Shown in pieces: positions 15,552-24,474 of a DNA stretch of 33,731 bases (position 1 is the stretch's first letter; the number at the start of each line of letters is the position of its first letter). Position numbers and translations under genes: made by a program. The notes under the pieces were generated by a model. The model searched no databases. It had not been told where the DNA came from and saw only the letters and a program-made list of their open reading frames with translations. Source of the stretch: Accumulibacter sp. (lineage in GTDB: Bacteria; Pseudomonadota; Gammaproteobacteria; Burkholderiales; Rhodocyclaceae). Where the stretch lies: the NCBI GenBank assembly GCA_031280565.1, contig JAITGN010000082.1, positions 1 to 33,731 of the forward strand. Reading direction: 5' to 3'.

Positions 15552-17804
15552 ATGTTTACGCAAGAGCTTGAGGTCAGTCTGCACATGGCGTTCGTCGAGG
15601 CGCGCCAGAATCGCTATGAGTTCATCACGGTCGAGCATCTTTTGCTGATCCTGCTCGACAACCCTTCCGCGTCCGGGGCGATACGGGCCTGTGGCGGAAA
15701 TATCGAATGCCTGAGACGCGAACTGGCGGATTTCATCAATTCATATACCCCAAGAATCGGCGGTGACGCGGGGACTGAGACCCAGCCGACACAAGGTTTT
15801 CAGCGCGTGATCCAGCGCGCTGTCCTTCACGCTCAATCGTCCGGGAGAAAGGAAGTCAATGGCGCCAGCGTCCTTATCGCGATTTTCAGCGAAAAGGATT
15901 CGCATGCCGTTTATTATCTTGTCAAACAGAATATTTCACGGCTCGATATCGTCAATTTCGTCGCGCACGGAATCAGCAAGACTCCCGGGAAGCCTTCTTC
16001 CGAACAACCGGAACAGGAATCCGAACCGCATAAACCGGATTCGCTCGGAAGTTTCACGGTTAACCTCAACCGGCTCGCGTCACGGAGCGGAATTGATCCC
16101 CTGATCGGTCGCAGCGACGAAGTAGACCGCGTCATCCGGATTCTCTGTCGCCGCCGCAAAAACAATCCGCTTCTGGTCGGCGAGGCCGGCGTCGGGAAAA
16201 CAGCCATTGCCGAGGGCCTGGCCCGGAAGATCGTCGAAGGCAATGTCCCCGGAATTCTCTCCAACGCGACAATTTATGCGCTCGACATTGGATCGATGCT
16301 GGCGGGAACAAAATACCGCGGGGATTTCGAGCAACGCCTCAAATCTGTCGTCAAGGAACTGACCTGCCAGCCTCATGCGATTCTCTTCATCGACGAAATA
16401 CACACGCTGATCGGCGCGGGATCGGCTTCCGGCGGGACGCTCGACGCCTCCAACCTGCTCAAGCCGGCGCTTTCCAGCGGACATCTCAAATGTATCGGCG
16501 CGACGACCTATACTGAATTCCGCAGCGTTTTCGAAAAAGACCGCGCGCTTTCCCGCCGCTTCCAGAAAATCGACATTACAGAGCCTTCGACAGCCGATAC
16601 GATCGACATTCTGAAAGGCTTGAAGTCCCGCTTTGAAACGCATCACGGCATTAAATATTCTCCGGCTGCCCTCGTTTCGGCGGTTGAGCTTTCCGTTCGT
16701 TTCATTACCGACCGCTTTCTTCCGGACAAAGCGATTGACGTGATCGACGAGGCAGGCGCGGCGCAACATCTCTTGCCCCGTTCGAAGCAGAAAAAGACGA
16801 TCGGCAAACCGGAAATCGAAGAAGTCGTTTCAAAAATGGCGCGCATACCGTCAACCCGCGTTTCTTCCGACGACAAAGCCATTCTCAAAAACCTCGCCCG
16901 CGACATGAAATCCATCGTTTTCGGCCAGGACGCGGCAATCGAAGCGCTGACAAAAGCAATCCGGATGGCACGCTCCGGCCTCGGCGCGCCCGACCGGCCT
17001 ATTGGAAATTTTCTGTTTTCCGGACCGACCGGCGTTGGGAAGACCGAAGTGGCAAAACAGCTGGCCTATTTCCTGAATATCGACCTGCTGCGCTTTGACA
17101 TGTCCGAATACATGGAACGCCACGCCGTATCGCGGCTCATTGGCGCTCCGCCGGGATATGTCGGTTTCGACCAGGGAGGACTGCTTACCGAAGGCGTAAC
17201 CCGAAAGCCCCATTGCGTGCTCCTTCTCGATGAAATCGAGAAAGCCCATCCGGATATTTACAATATCCTGCTCCAGATCATGGATCACGGCACGCTGACG
17301 GACAATAACGGCCGTAAGGCCGATTTTCGCAATGTCATCATCGTTATGACGACCAATGCCGGACAGGAAGCCATTCAAAAAGCGAACATGGGCTTTTCCG
17401 CTACTCGCCAGCCCGGCGATGAAATGGCCGAACTCCGGCGGATTTTCTCGCCGGAATTCCGTAATCGCCTGGATGCCACCATTTCGTTCAAGCCGCTCGA
17501 TTATGAAATCATCCTGCGCGTCGTCGACAAATTCCTGATGCAGCTCGAACAACGCCTGAACGAAAAAAAGGTCGAAGTCACGTTCTCGGACACGGTAAAG
17601 CGCCATCTCGCCAAAAAAGGGTTCGACCCGTTAATGGGCGCGCGCCCAATGGCGCGCTTGATCCAGGATACAATCCAGGCCCCGCTCGCGGACGAACTCT
17701 TGTTCGGGAGATTGGCGAATGGCGGCCAGGTTTCCGTCGACATGGACGGCGGCGGAAATATCCGCCTGCTCTTCGAAGAAGAAGCGCTCGCGGAAACGGT
17801 CTGA
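15552..17804 (+). CDS. clpA: ATP-dependent Clp protease ATP-binding subunit ClpA
   Basis: ClpA is the double-ring AAA+ unfoldase that feeds substrates to ClpP. The 750-residue product has an N-terminal Clp repeat domain (1-145). The first AAA+ module has Walker A GEAGVGKT at 210-217 and Walker B LFIDEIHTL. The second has Walker A GPTGVGKT near 490-500 and LLLDEIEKAH. The ClpP-docking loop reads NMGFSATR where E. coli has an IGL loop; hydrophobic-Gly-hydrophobic is kept, so docking should be possible. Length matches ClpA rather than ClpB, and the middle coiled coil of ClpB is absent. clpP is not in this window. Confidence 0.97.
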   Translation: MFTQELEVSLHMAFVEARQNRYEFITVEHLLLILLDNPSASGAIRACGGNIECLRRELADFINSYTPRIGGDAGTETQPTQGFQRVIQRAVLHAQSSGRKEVNGASVLIAIFSEKDSHAVYYLVKQNISRLDIVNFVAHGISKTPGKPSSEQPEQESEPHKPDSLGSFTVNLNRLASRSGIDPLIGRSDEVDRVIRILCRRRKNNPLLVGEAGVGKTAIAEGLARKIVEGNVPGILSNATIYALDIGSMLAGTKYRGDFEQRLKSVVKELTCQPHAILFIDEIHTLIGAGSASGGTLDASNLLKPALSSGHLKCIGATTYTEFRSVFEKDRALSRRFQKIDITEPSTADTIDILKGLKSRFETHHGIKYSPAALVSAVELSVRFITDRFLPDKAIDVIDEAGAAQHLLPRSKQKKTIGKPEIEEVVSKMARIPSTRVSSDDKAILKNLARDMKSIVFGQDAAIEALTKAIRMARSGLGAPDRPIGNFLFSGPTGVGKTEVAKQLAYFLNIDLLRFDMSEYMERHAVSRLIGAPPGYVGFDQGGLLTEGVTRKPHCVLLLDEIEKAHPDIYNILLQIMDHGTLTDNNGRKADFRNVIIVMTTNAGQEAIQKANMGFSATRQPGDEMAELRRIFSPEFRNRLDATISFKPLDYEIILRVVDKFLMQLEQRLNEKKVEVTFSDTVKRHLAKKGFDPLMGARPMARLIQDTIQAPLADELLFGRLANGGQVSVDMDGGGNIRLLFEEEALAETV

Positions 17805-17812
17805 CATTCTGG

Positions 17813-17835
17813 GCGCTTTTTCGCCCTCTTTCCGC
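17813..17835 (+). terminator. Weak terminator-like hairpin after clpA
   Basis: gggcg-ctttt-cgccc followed by the T-rich tctttcc lies 9 bases past the clpA stop. The stem is short and the tract imperfect. The gap up to the convergent sirtuin gene holds nothing else recognisable. Confidence 0.35.
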
Positions 17836-17903
17836 TGTACCGACGCAATAAACCGCCGCTAACCGGTGTTGTTTCCAAACCGCGTTCGGAACCGGACTAC
17901 GCC

Positions 17904-18761
17904 TTACGCTCGCCTCTGGCGCAGCTCGGCTTCAATTCCCAGAAGCGCTTCTTTGGCGCCCACGGACAAAGCGATATCGCATGGCCGCATCGTTTGGGCC
18001 TCGCGCGGATTGATGCGAATCAGCGGCGCGTTCAGCGCGTGCCCAAACATGCGCACGGTGGGAATCGCGGTACCCGCGCCGATTTCCATAATGACTGGAG
18101 ATTCGACGCGCGCAAGCCAGTCACAAAGAGCCCGCCGCTGGGCGCGCTCGCGGGAATCAAGCCAGCCCCAATCACTGAACATGAGAATGTTGGGCCGCGC
18201 CAGTCCGCCACAGCGGGAGCAATGCGGGGGGACGTTAAGAAGATGAGAGCGCTCTTCATCAACAACCGGCTCGAAATCCTGCGCCGTCCAAATATCGTCC
18301 GCGCATCCGCTCATACACTGCAAGTAATGGATCGAGCCATGAGCCTCGCAAATCCGGTCATCCTGAAAACCGGCTTTCTGAAAGTGGCCGTCGACATTGC
18401 TGGTAAAAACAAACGCGCCTCCCGGCATCTGGCTGGAAAGATCAAGGAGGACACGAAAACCGTCATGCGGCTGTGTCGCGCGGTAAAGCTTCAGCCGGTG
18501 GCCATAGAATCCCCATGCGAGCTTTGGGTCTTCATCAAAACTCAGGGGACTGGCAATGTTTTCGAAGCGGATACGCGCTTTGCTCAACGCGGGATAGGCG
18601 CGCCAGAAGCCTTTCTGACCGCGAAAATCCGGCAGGCCCGAATCGACGCCCATACCCGCGCCAGCCGTAATAAGCAGGCTGTCTGCTTTTTCAATCAGCC
18701 TTGCCGCACGAACGATGTTCTCATCCATTGTTTCCAGAGCAGTTGTTTGGGATGTTTTCAT
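17904..18761 (-). CDS. Sir2-family NAD-dependent protein deacylase
   Basis: The 285-residue sirtuin has the NAD-binding signature GAGMGVDSGLPDFRG (34-48), SNVDGHF (121-127, equivalent to TQNIDxLH), and the catalytic histidine in EAHGS (His141). Four zinc cysteines are C149, C153, C181 and C184. Sirtuins remove acyl groups from lysines, consuming NAD. An internal Met at residue 12 is an alternative start. The protein has no extra nuclease or effector domain, so I see no reason to call it a defence sirtuin. It lies 49 bases after kup on the same strand and is convergent with clpA. Confidence 0.9.
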   Translation of the reverse strand: MKTSQTTALETMDENIVRAARLIEKADSLLITAGAGMGVDSGLPDFRGQKGFWRAYPALSKARIRFENIASPLSFDEDPKLAWGFYGHRLKLYRATQPHDGFRVLLDLSSQMPGGAFVFTSNVDGHFQKAGFQDDRICEAHGSIHYLQCMSGCADDIWTAQDFEPVVDEERSHLLNVPPHCSRCGGLARPNILMFSDWGWLDSRERAQRRALCDWLARVESPVIMEIGAGTAIPTVRMFGHALNAPLIRINPREAQTMRPCDIALSVGAKEALLGIEAELRQRRA

Positions 18762-18810
18762 TCCGAATCATGGTTTTGAAATATCCTGTCCGCGCCCGGC
18801 AGACAGCGTT

Positions 18811-20772
18811 TCAAAGCACTATCTGCGCGCCCAGCTCAACGACGCGGTTATACGGAATCCTGTAATATTCCGTAGCACTGCTGGCGTTCCGGTACATCGC
18901 CGCGAATATTTTTTTGCGCCAGAACGCCACTCCCTGCCTTCCCTTTTTTGGCATGACCGTCACCCGCCCGAGGAAAAATGATGCCTCCATCATTTCAATT
19001 TCGAGGCCGTGTTCCGCGCATTTTTCCAGAGCCAACGGAATATCCGGCTCATCCATGAAACCGTAATGCACAATCAGAGTATAAAAACCGTTTTTCAGCC
19101 AACGCAACTCGATACGGCGCCGCTCCGATATATGCGCTTTTTCGTGAAGCTTCACATGAAAGAACAAAACGCGCTCATGCAAAACCTTGTTGTGTTTCAG
19201 GTTGTGCAGCATGGCGTCGGGCACATGCTTGATATCCGACGTCATGAAAATGGCCGTTCCCGGAACACGCGTCAACGCCGATTCATCAAGCGTATCGATA
19301 AACTCGTCCATCCGGATCGATTGATCGCTGATGCGTTTGAACAAAAGCTGACGTCCCTGCCGCCACGTGCTCATCATGAAGAACGCCAACAGGCCGGCGA
19401 GCAGCGGAACCCAGCCTCCTTCGGGAATCTTCAGTGTCGCCACGGAAAACAGCGCTATTTCGAGGGTCAAGAAACAACCAAACAATGCGGCAGCTTTCAA
19501 CCATCCCCAGCGTTGCGCAATCACAACGATGGACAGGAGCGAGGTGCTCACCATCGCTCCGGTTACGGCGACGCCGTAAGCACCCGCCAGATTCTGGGTC
19601 GTCCTGAAACCGAGAACGAGAATAACGACCGCGCAAAATAAGCCCCAATTGACTCCCGGAAGATAAATCTGTCCCTGCGTTTTTTCCGAAGTAAACTTCA
19701 CATCGCAACGGGGAACAAATCCAAGCTGCATGGCTTGCCGGGTAATCGAAAACGCGCCGGAAATAACCGCTTGAGAGGCGATCACAGTCGAAATCGTGGA
19801 CAGGCCGATCAGCGGGTAGAGCATCCAGTCCGGCGCAAGCCGGAAAAAAGGATTATCGACACTCGACGGGTCAGAAAGCAACAACGCGCTCTGTCCGAAA
19901 TAATTGAGGAGGAGCGCGGGCAGCGCGAAACGGAACCATGCCAGTTGAATAGGCCTGCGGCCAAGGTGCCCCATGCCCGCGTACAGCGACTCCGCACCGG
20001 TTACCGCCAGAACAATCGCGCCCAGCGCGACAAACGCTATTGCGCGATGCCCGGTCAGAAAGTCGATCCCATAGCGCGGATCAAGCGCTCGCAGCACACC
20101 GGGATTGCCGACGAGCCTGAACAGACCGAGAAGCGCGAGCGTCAAGAACCATACGGCCATCACAGGCCCGAAAAGCCGCGCGACTGAATCCGTCCCCCGG
20201 TACTGGACATAGAACAGGCCAAAAAGCACGAGAATCGTGGAGGGAACGACATAGGGCTGAAAGGCCGGCATGGCAATTTCGAGACCTTCCAGCGCGGAAA
20301 GCACGGAAACCGCCGGAGCGACGATACCATCGCCATAAAACATTCCCGCGCCCAGAGCGCCGATGGTCAAAACAACGCGCCCAGTCCAGCGCCGTCCACG
20401 CGTAACGCTCATCGCCAGCGCCAACAAGGCCATAATCCCGCCTTCACCTCTGTTATCGGAACGCAGAACGAAAACGATATATTTTATCGATACGATGACG
20501 ACAAGCAGCCAGAAAATGAGCGACAGGACGCCAAGAACGTTCTCCGGCGTCAGGGCAAGCGGCGCGTCGCCTCCAAAAGCCGTTTTCAACGCGTAAAGCG
20601 GACAGGTGCCAATATCGCCGTAAACAATGCCAAGCGCCGCCAGCACAAGCCTGGCTTCGCCGGACAGCGCCGAATGATCTTTATCCGTGTTTTTCTGTAC
20701 GAGCTGCGCGCACCACTGCACGCAAAGATCAAGCGTCCGCCGCAGTTTGTCCCGAACGCGTCTGAACACCAT
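18811..20772 (-). CDS. kup: Kup-family potassium uptake transporter
   Basis: Kup is a low-affinity, proton-coupled K+ importer of the inner membrane. The 653-residue product (ATG at 20772; the track starts one TTG codon earlier) has the signature GIVYGDIGTCPLYAL near residue 50, about 12 predicted membrane segments and a cytoplasmic C-terminal domain. Two oddities stand out. The N-terminus is about 30 residues longer than usual and basic. The conserved GTSPLYA motif has Cys for Ser. The ATG overlaps the ssb stop as TGATG, so translation is probably coupled to ssb. Confidence 0.93.
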   Translation of the reverse strand: MVFRRVRDKLRRTLDLCVQWCAQLVQKNTDKDHSALSGEARLVLAALGIVYGDIGTCPLYALKTAFGGDAPLALTPENVLGVLSLIFWLLVVIVSIKYIVFVLRSDNRGEGGIMALLALAMSVTRGRRWTGRVVLTIGALGAGMFYGDGIVAPAVSVLSALEGLEIAMPAFQPYVVPSTILVLFGLFYVQYRGTDSVARLFGPVMAVWFLTLALLGLFRLVGNPGVLRALDPRYGIDFLTGHRAIAFVALGAIVLAVTGAESLYAGMGHLGRRPIQLAWFRFALPALLLNYFGQSALLLSDPSSVDNPFFRLAPDWMLYPLIGLSTISTVIASQAVISGAFSITRQAMQLGFVPRCDVKFTSEKTQGQIYLPGVNWGLFCAVVILVLGFRTTQNLAGAYGVAVTGAMVSTSLLSIVVIAQRWGWLKAAALFGCFLTLEIALFSVATLKIPEGGWVPLLAGLLAFFMMSTWRQGRQLLFKRISDQSIRMDEFIDTLDESALTRVPGTAIFMTSDIKHVPDAMLHNLKHNKVLHERVLFFHVKLHEKAHISERRRIELRWLKNGFYTLIVHYGFMDEPDIPLALEKCAEHGLEIEMMEASFFLGRVTVMPKKGRQGVAFWRKKIFAAMYRNASSATEYYRIPYNRVVELGAQIVL

Positions 20773-21233
20773 CAAAACGGAATATCGTCGTCCATATCGT
20801 CAAAGCCTTGCGCTTTTTTCGCAGGGGCTGCTCGCGGAGCCGCCGGAGCGGCTGAAGCGGGTGCACCTGCATAATCGGCCTCGCCTCCGGAGGAAGCAGA
20901 CCGGCTGCCGAGCATTTGCATCTCGGCAGCCTCGATTTCTGTCGTATAGCGGTCCTGACCTTCCTTATCCTGCCATTTCCGCGTTCGAATACGGCCTTCA
21001 ATGTAGATTGCCGACCCCTTCCTCAGATACTGACTGACGATCTCGGCCAGACGGCGATAGAAAACCACGCGATGCCATTCTGTCATTTCACGCTTTTCAC
21101 CGGAATTTTTATCTTTCCAGCTTTCCGTGGTCGCCATGCGGATATTGGCCACGGCATCTCCGTTTGTCATATAACGGACTTCAGGATCGGCGCCAAGATT
21201 GCCGACAAGAATAACTTTATTGACCGATGCCAT
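20772..21233 (-). CDS. ssb: Single-stranded DNA-binding protein SSB
   Basis: SSB coats single-stranded DNA and recruits replication and repair proteins through its C-terminal tip. I start the 153-residue protein at [20 protein letters not shown], 41 codons inside the ORF, since this is the invariant N-terminus. The OB fold runs to about residue 110 ([25 protein letters not shown]). A linker rich in Ala, Pro and Gly follows, then the canonical acidic tip DDDIPF. The stop overlaps the start of kup by one base. Confidence 0.96.
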   Translation of the reverse strand: MASVNKVILVGNLGADPEVRYMTNGDAVANIRMATTESWKDKNSGEKREMTEWHRVVFYRRLAEIVSQYLRKGSAIYIEGRIRTRKWQDKEGQDRYTTEIEAAEMQMLGSRSASSGGEADYAGAPASAAPAAPRAAPAKKAQGFDDMDDDIPF

Positions 21234-21660
21234 GATGTTCTCCAGAAAGATTCTCAAAACCGGGATTATAGCGGGCAATGACCGCGGCAGGCGCCACACC
21301 CCGCCCGTCACCGCAAACAAAAGACCCCCTCTCCCATTCATTGTAGCGGCGGCCATCCAAAAAGGCGGTCAAGGCTTCTTTCGCCCGCGATAAGTGCAGG
21401 CCGAAAGCGATTTTTACGGCAGCACTTTTTTGCCGAACCCGGTGTAAATCCATCAATTCCGTTCACGTGGCCACAGTGCCTCAATGAATCGGCAAGCGCA
21501 CTGGAATCAATCCCGGCATTTCTTTTCGAAACAGAAGTTTTTCGGCCAGCGCCGGTTACGATGGAATAAAATTCCGGCTTCCGAATTACGCTTTTTCGCA
21601 AGACACATCTATCAAATCCATTAAATCTATCGAACGAATCGATTCAATCGTGGAGTCGCA
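21234..21660. other. Divergent intergenic region between ssb and icd
   Basis: This 427-base region must hold the ssb promoter (minus) and the icd promoter (plus). I see a taaaat -10-like hexamer near 21567 but no matching -35, and no gene, terminator or confident riboswitch. A stretch near 21436 (gaacccggtgtaaatcc) resembles part of a cobalamin riboswitch core, but the rest of the fold is not supported. Confidence 0.4.
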
Positions 21661-22893
21661 ATGATCTCAAAGAGTCTGATAAAAATTCCGCAAGGCGGTC
21701 AAAAAATCATCCCCGGACAGCGTGTTCCGGACAATCCGATTATCCCGTTCATCGAGGGCGATGGAACCGGCGTTGATATCACGCCTGTGATGATCAGGGT
21801 CGTCGACGCGGCCGTTGCCAAAGCCTATGACAGCCAACGGAAAATTCACTGGATGGAGGTCTATGCCGGGGAAAAAGCGCTAAAACTGTACGGCCCGGAT
21901 GTCTGGCTTCCGCCCGAAACGCTGGCAACCCTCAAGGAATATTCCGTCTCGATCAAAGGACCGATGACGACGCCGGTTGGCGGTGGAATCCGTTCGTTGA
22001 ATGTCGCCTTGCGCCAGGAACTTGACCTTTATCAGTGCGTCCGTCCGGTTCGTTATTTCAAGGGCGTTCCTTCGCCGCTCAAATCCCCGGAATTGTGCGA
22101 CATGGTGATCTTCCGCGAAAATACCGAGGACATTTACGCTGGGATCGAATGGGCCAACGGCACGGCGGAAGCAAAAAAAGTCATTCGCTTCCTCCAGGAA
22201 GAAATGGGTGTTGGAAAAATTCGCTTCCCGGAAACATCGGGTATTGGAATCAAGCCAATTTCAGTCGAGGGCACCGAACGTCTCGCGCGCGCCGCGATCA
22301 AATACGCGATCGCCAACAAACGCAAGTCGGTCACGATCGTGCATAAAGGCAACATCATGAAATTTACCGAGGGCAACTTTCGCGATTCGGCCTATGCGCT
22401 TGCCCGGCGTGAGTTCGGAGGAAAAGAGATCGACGGCGGCCCATGGCTTGAATTGCCGGAGGGTATCGTAATCAAAGACGTAATCGCAGACGCTTTCCTG
22501 CAGCAGATACTGTTGCGTCCGGCCGAGTACGACGTAATCGCGACGACCAACCTCAACGGCGATTACATTTCCGACGCGCTGGCTGCGCAGGTCGGCGGCA
22601 TCGGCATCGCGCCGGGAGGGAATATTTCCGACAGTTACGCCTGTTTCGAAGCGACGCATGGAACCGCGCCAAAGTACGCCGGCAAGGATTATGTCAATCC
22701 GGGATCCCTGATCCTTTCGGCCGAGATGATGCTGAAACATATCGGATGGCTTGAAGCCGCCTCGCTGATCGTCAAGGCAATGGAAGCCGCGATTCTGGAC
22801 AAAATCGTCACATACGATTTCGCGCGTCAAATGGAGGGCGCGACAGAAGTCTCGTGTTCCGGCTTTGGCCAGGCGATGATCGAACGTATGTAA
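21661..22893 (+). CDS. icd: NADP-dependent isocitrate dehydrogenase
   Basis: Icd oxidises and decarboxylates isocitrate to 2-oxoglutarate in the TCA cycle. The 410-residue product carries substrate-binding [20 protein letters not shown], whose serine is the AceK phosphorylation site in E. coli. It also has [16 protein letters not shown], the lysine region [15 protein letters not shown], and the cofactor region [19 protein letters not shown]. The KYAGKD segment fits NADP preference. Length is slightly under the usual 416-418. It is monocistronic, with a tggag ribosome-binding site, and convergent with the DUF3106 gene. Confidence 0.96.
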   Translation: MISKSLIKIPQGGQKIIPGQRVPDNPIIPFIEGDGTGVDITPVMIRVVDAAVAKAYDSQRKIHWMEVYAGEKALKLYGPDVWLPPETLATLKEYSVSIKGPMTTPVGGGIRSLNVALRQELDLYQCVRPVRYFKGVPSPLKSPELCDMVIFRENTEDIYAGIEWANGTAEAKKVIRFLQEEMGVGKIRFPETSGIGIKPISVEGTERLARAAIKYAIANKRKSVTIVHKGNIMKFTEGNFRDSAYALARREFGGKEIDGGPWLELPEGIVIKDVIADAFLQQILLRPAEYDVIATTNLNGDYISDALAAQVGGIGIAPGGNISDSYACFEATHGTAPKYAGKDYVNPGSLILSAEMMLKHIGWLEAASLIVKAMEAAILDKIVTYDFARQMEGATEVSCSGFGQAMIERM

Positions 22894-22953
22894 GCCCCCC
22901 CAGGAGACAGGCTGCGACGCGCGGGATTTTTCGGCAGCGCGCGGCGGCCTGAA

Positions 22954-23451
22954 TCAGGGCGTCACTTCCGGCAAGATGGGAGAATCAAGCGAATGCGTGT
23001 CTGTGGCCGGGCGATCCATGTTCAGAAACTTCAGCTTTTCGGCGTCGCTCAGATTCGAATATTCCGCCCATTTTCGCTTGAGTTCCTGTTTTTTTTCGCG
23101 CGGCAATTGACGCGCCGTTTTGAAATTTTTGCGCGCCTCCTTCCTCTGCTCGAAGGTCAGCCTCTCCCATGCCTGCATTTGCGCCTGAATGCGGCGCTGT
23201 TCAGCGGGAGACTGGGAGGAAAAACGGTTGGAAATGCCAAGCCATCTTTTTCGGCGGGAATGCTCCATCGAATCCCAAGTGTCACTCAACGGAGCAAGCA
23301 CGATTTTTTGCTGTACCGTTAATTCGTTCCATGCGGGCTGGGGCGGTGTTGCCATGAGCGAAGCGCTCTCGGGAGCCGCGCATGCCGTCGAGACAAAGAT
23401 CACGCCGGAGAAAATCCCGGAAATCACTCTGATAAAGAGCGTTTTACCCAT
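22954..23451 (-). CDS. DUF3106 exported protein
   Basis: The 165-residue protein has a signal peptide (residues 1-25, ending ACA-AP) and a charged helical mature part. That part shows the DUF3106 pattern: WNELTVQQKIVLAPLSDTWD, then repeated W-x(n)-R blocks such as RKRWLGISNRF and QMQAWERLTFEQRKEAR. The family is found in betaproteobacteria beside DUF3619 and this sigma factor, as here. Its first 28 bases overlap the end of the DUF3619 gene. Periplasmic location is inferred; the function is unknown. Confidence 0.82.
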   Translation of the reverse strand: MGKTLFIRVISGIFSGVIFVSTACAAPESASLMATPPQPAWNELTVQQKIVLAPLSDTWDSMEHSRRKRWLGISNRFSSQSPAEQRRIQAQMQAWERLTFEQRKEARKNFKTARQLPREKKQELKRKWAEYSNLSDAEKLKFLNMDRPATDTHSLDSPILPEVTP

Positions 23452-23798
23452 ATGTCAAAACCTTTGTCCGCAAACACGCCTATGGGCAATTCATCGGCAA
23501 GCAACTCGCTATCGATGGCACTCATTTCGCTAATTTCCCGGTCGGCGACCCAAAGCGCGGAACAGACAGTAACGCTCAAAAGCAACGCGAAAGAATACAG
23601 CACCCGCCATGCGGGCGAATCGTCGGGAAGAATGTAGCTGCCGACAGCCGTAAACAGCGGCCAGCGCGAAAACGGCTTTTGGCAGGCAAGCGCCTGTTTA
23701 CGCGCGGCCGCGAGACGCCCTGTCGTTTCAGAGGGCAGGTCGCGCAAGCCCTGGTTCAGGCATCGCGCGATTTTGAGGGCGAATTGATCTTCGTTCAC
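23424..23798 (-). CDS. DUF3619 membrane protein, likely anti-sigma-like partner
   Basis: I start this 124-residue protein at a GTG (23798), reading (V/M)NEDQFALKIARCLNQGLRD. This start overlaps the sigma-factor stop as GTGA and has an aagga ribosome-binding site 8 bases upstream; the upstream 42 codons of the ORF are shadow. One transmembrane helix (about 64-83) is predicted. The layout, a sigma factor followed by a small single-pass membrane protein, resembles sigma/anti-sigma pairs, but DUF3619 has no zinc-binding HxxxCxxC and the role is an inference. The 3' end overlaps the DUF3106 gene. Confidence 0.8.
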   Translation of the reverse strand: MNEDQFALKIARCLNQGLRDLPSETTGRLAAARKQALACQKPFSRWPLFTAVGSYILPDDSPAWRVLYSFALLLSVTVCSALWVADREISEMSAIDSELLADELPIGVFADKGFDIWVKRSLSE

Positions 23799-24358
23799 AA
23801 GGTAATTCCTTTTTCCTTCAAAGCTTTGGCCAGCGTATGGATGGCGCGTGAGCAGTGGGTTTTCACGCTGCCTTGCGAACACCCCATCGCCAATGCCGTT
23901 TCCGCGACATCCATTTCCTCCCAATAACGCATGAGAAAGGCTTCCCGTTGTCGTCGCGGCAAAATTTTTATTTCTTCCTCAATGGCGTTGAGAATCTGGA
24001 AGCGCAGCATTTTTTCTTCCGGGCCATCCTGTGCGCGATACTCCTGATCCCCGGCGATCATTTCAATCGCTTCCTGTTCTTCTTCCCGATCTAATGAAAA
24101 AGATGAAAACAGTTTTGTCCAGAGCGAACGGACTTTGTTCCTCCGCTGAAAATCCCGGATAGTGTTCTGCACGATACGTTGAAAAAGAGCGGGAAATTCC
24201 TTCGCGGGACGGTCGCCGTATTTTTTAGCCAGTTTCATCATGGATTCCTGTACGATATCAAGCGCTGATTCCTCGTCGCGCATCGCAAAAACCGCCTGTT
24301 TGAAAGCACGGCGTTCCGAGGCGATAAGGAAATCTGATAATTCTTGTGATGTAGCCAG
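23795..24358 (-). CDS. ECF-like RNA polymerase sigma factor with apparent CTG start
   Basis: The ORF track starts at an internal ATG (24283). In-frame codons upstream read ATSQELSDFLIASERRAFKQ and restore the normal N-terminus of this betaproteobacterial family. An in-frame stop lies just two codons before a CTG at 24358. An aaggaa Shine-Dalgarno sequence sits 7 bases before that CTG. I therefore propose CTG initiation, giving 187 residues. Region 2 (AMRDEESALDIVQESMMKLA) and region 4 (LPRRQREAFLMRYWEEMDVA, then the GCSQGSVKTHCSRA helix-turn-helix) are clear. It heads the sigma/DUF3619/DUF3106 operon. Its regulon is unknown. Confidence 0.85.
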   Translation of the reverse strand: MATSQELSDFLIASERRAFKQAVFAMRDEESALDIVQESMMKLAKKYGDRPAKEFPALFQRIVQNTIRDFQRRNKVRSLWTKLFSSFSLDREEEQEAIEMIAGDQEYRAQDGPEEKMLRFQILNAIEEEIKILPRRQREAFLMRYWEEMDVAETALAMGCSQGSVKTHCSRAIHTLAKALKEKGITL

Positions 24359-24383
24359 GGCTCAATTCCTTGAAACAGACATT

Positions 24384-24438
24384 TGTCCACGGAGTGGACA
24401 TGGGAAATCTTGACCTATCGGGGTCAAGGCTTTAACGT
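24384..24438 (+). promoter_or_regulatory. Divergent sigma-factor/ilvB control region with two inverted repeats
   Basis: tgtccac-gga-gtggaca (24384-24400) and cttgacc-N6-ggtcaag (24409-24428) are perfect 7-bp dyads in the 116-base gap. The second includes ttgacc, which can serve as a -35 with taacgt 17 bases downstream as a poor -10 for ilvB. A regulator bound to that dyad would compete with polymerase. The symmetry is seen; the function is inferred. Confidence 0.3.
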
Positions 24439-24474
24439 TATAGGCTTTCTCAATTTCGACAAACGGGCGTGACC

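Noticed and set aside
17904-18761. Sirtuin as an anti-phage defence component
   Set aside because: It has only the plain deacylase fold motifs and no effector domain or defence neighbours.
21436-21510. Cobalamin-riboswitch-like core upstream of icd
   Set aside because: gaacccggtgtaaatcc fits one conserved segment, but later elements are only loosely matched, the span is too short and icd is not a B12-linked gene. A covariance-model scan would decide.
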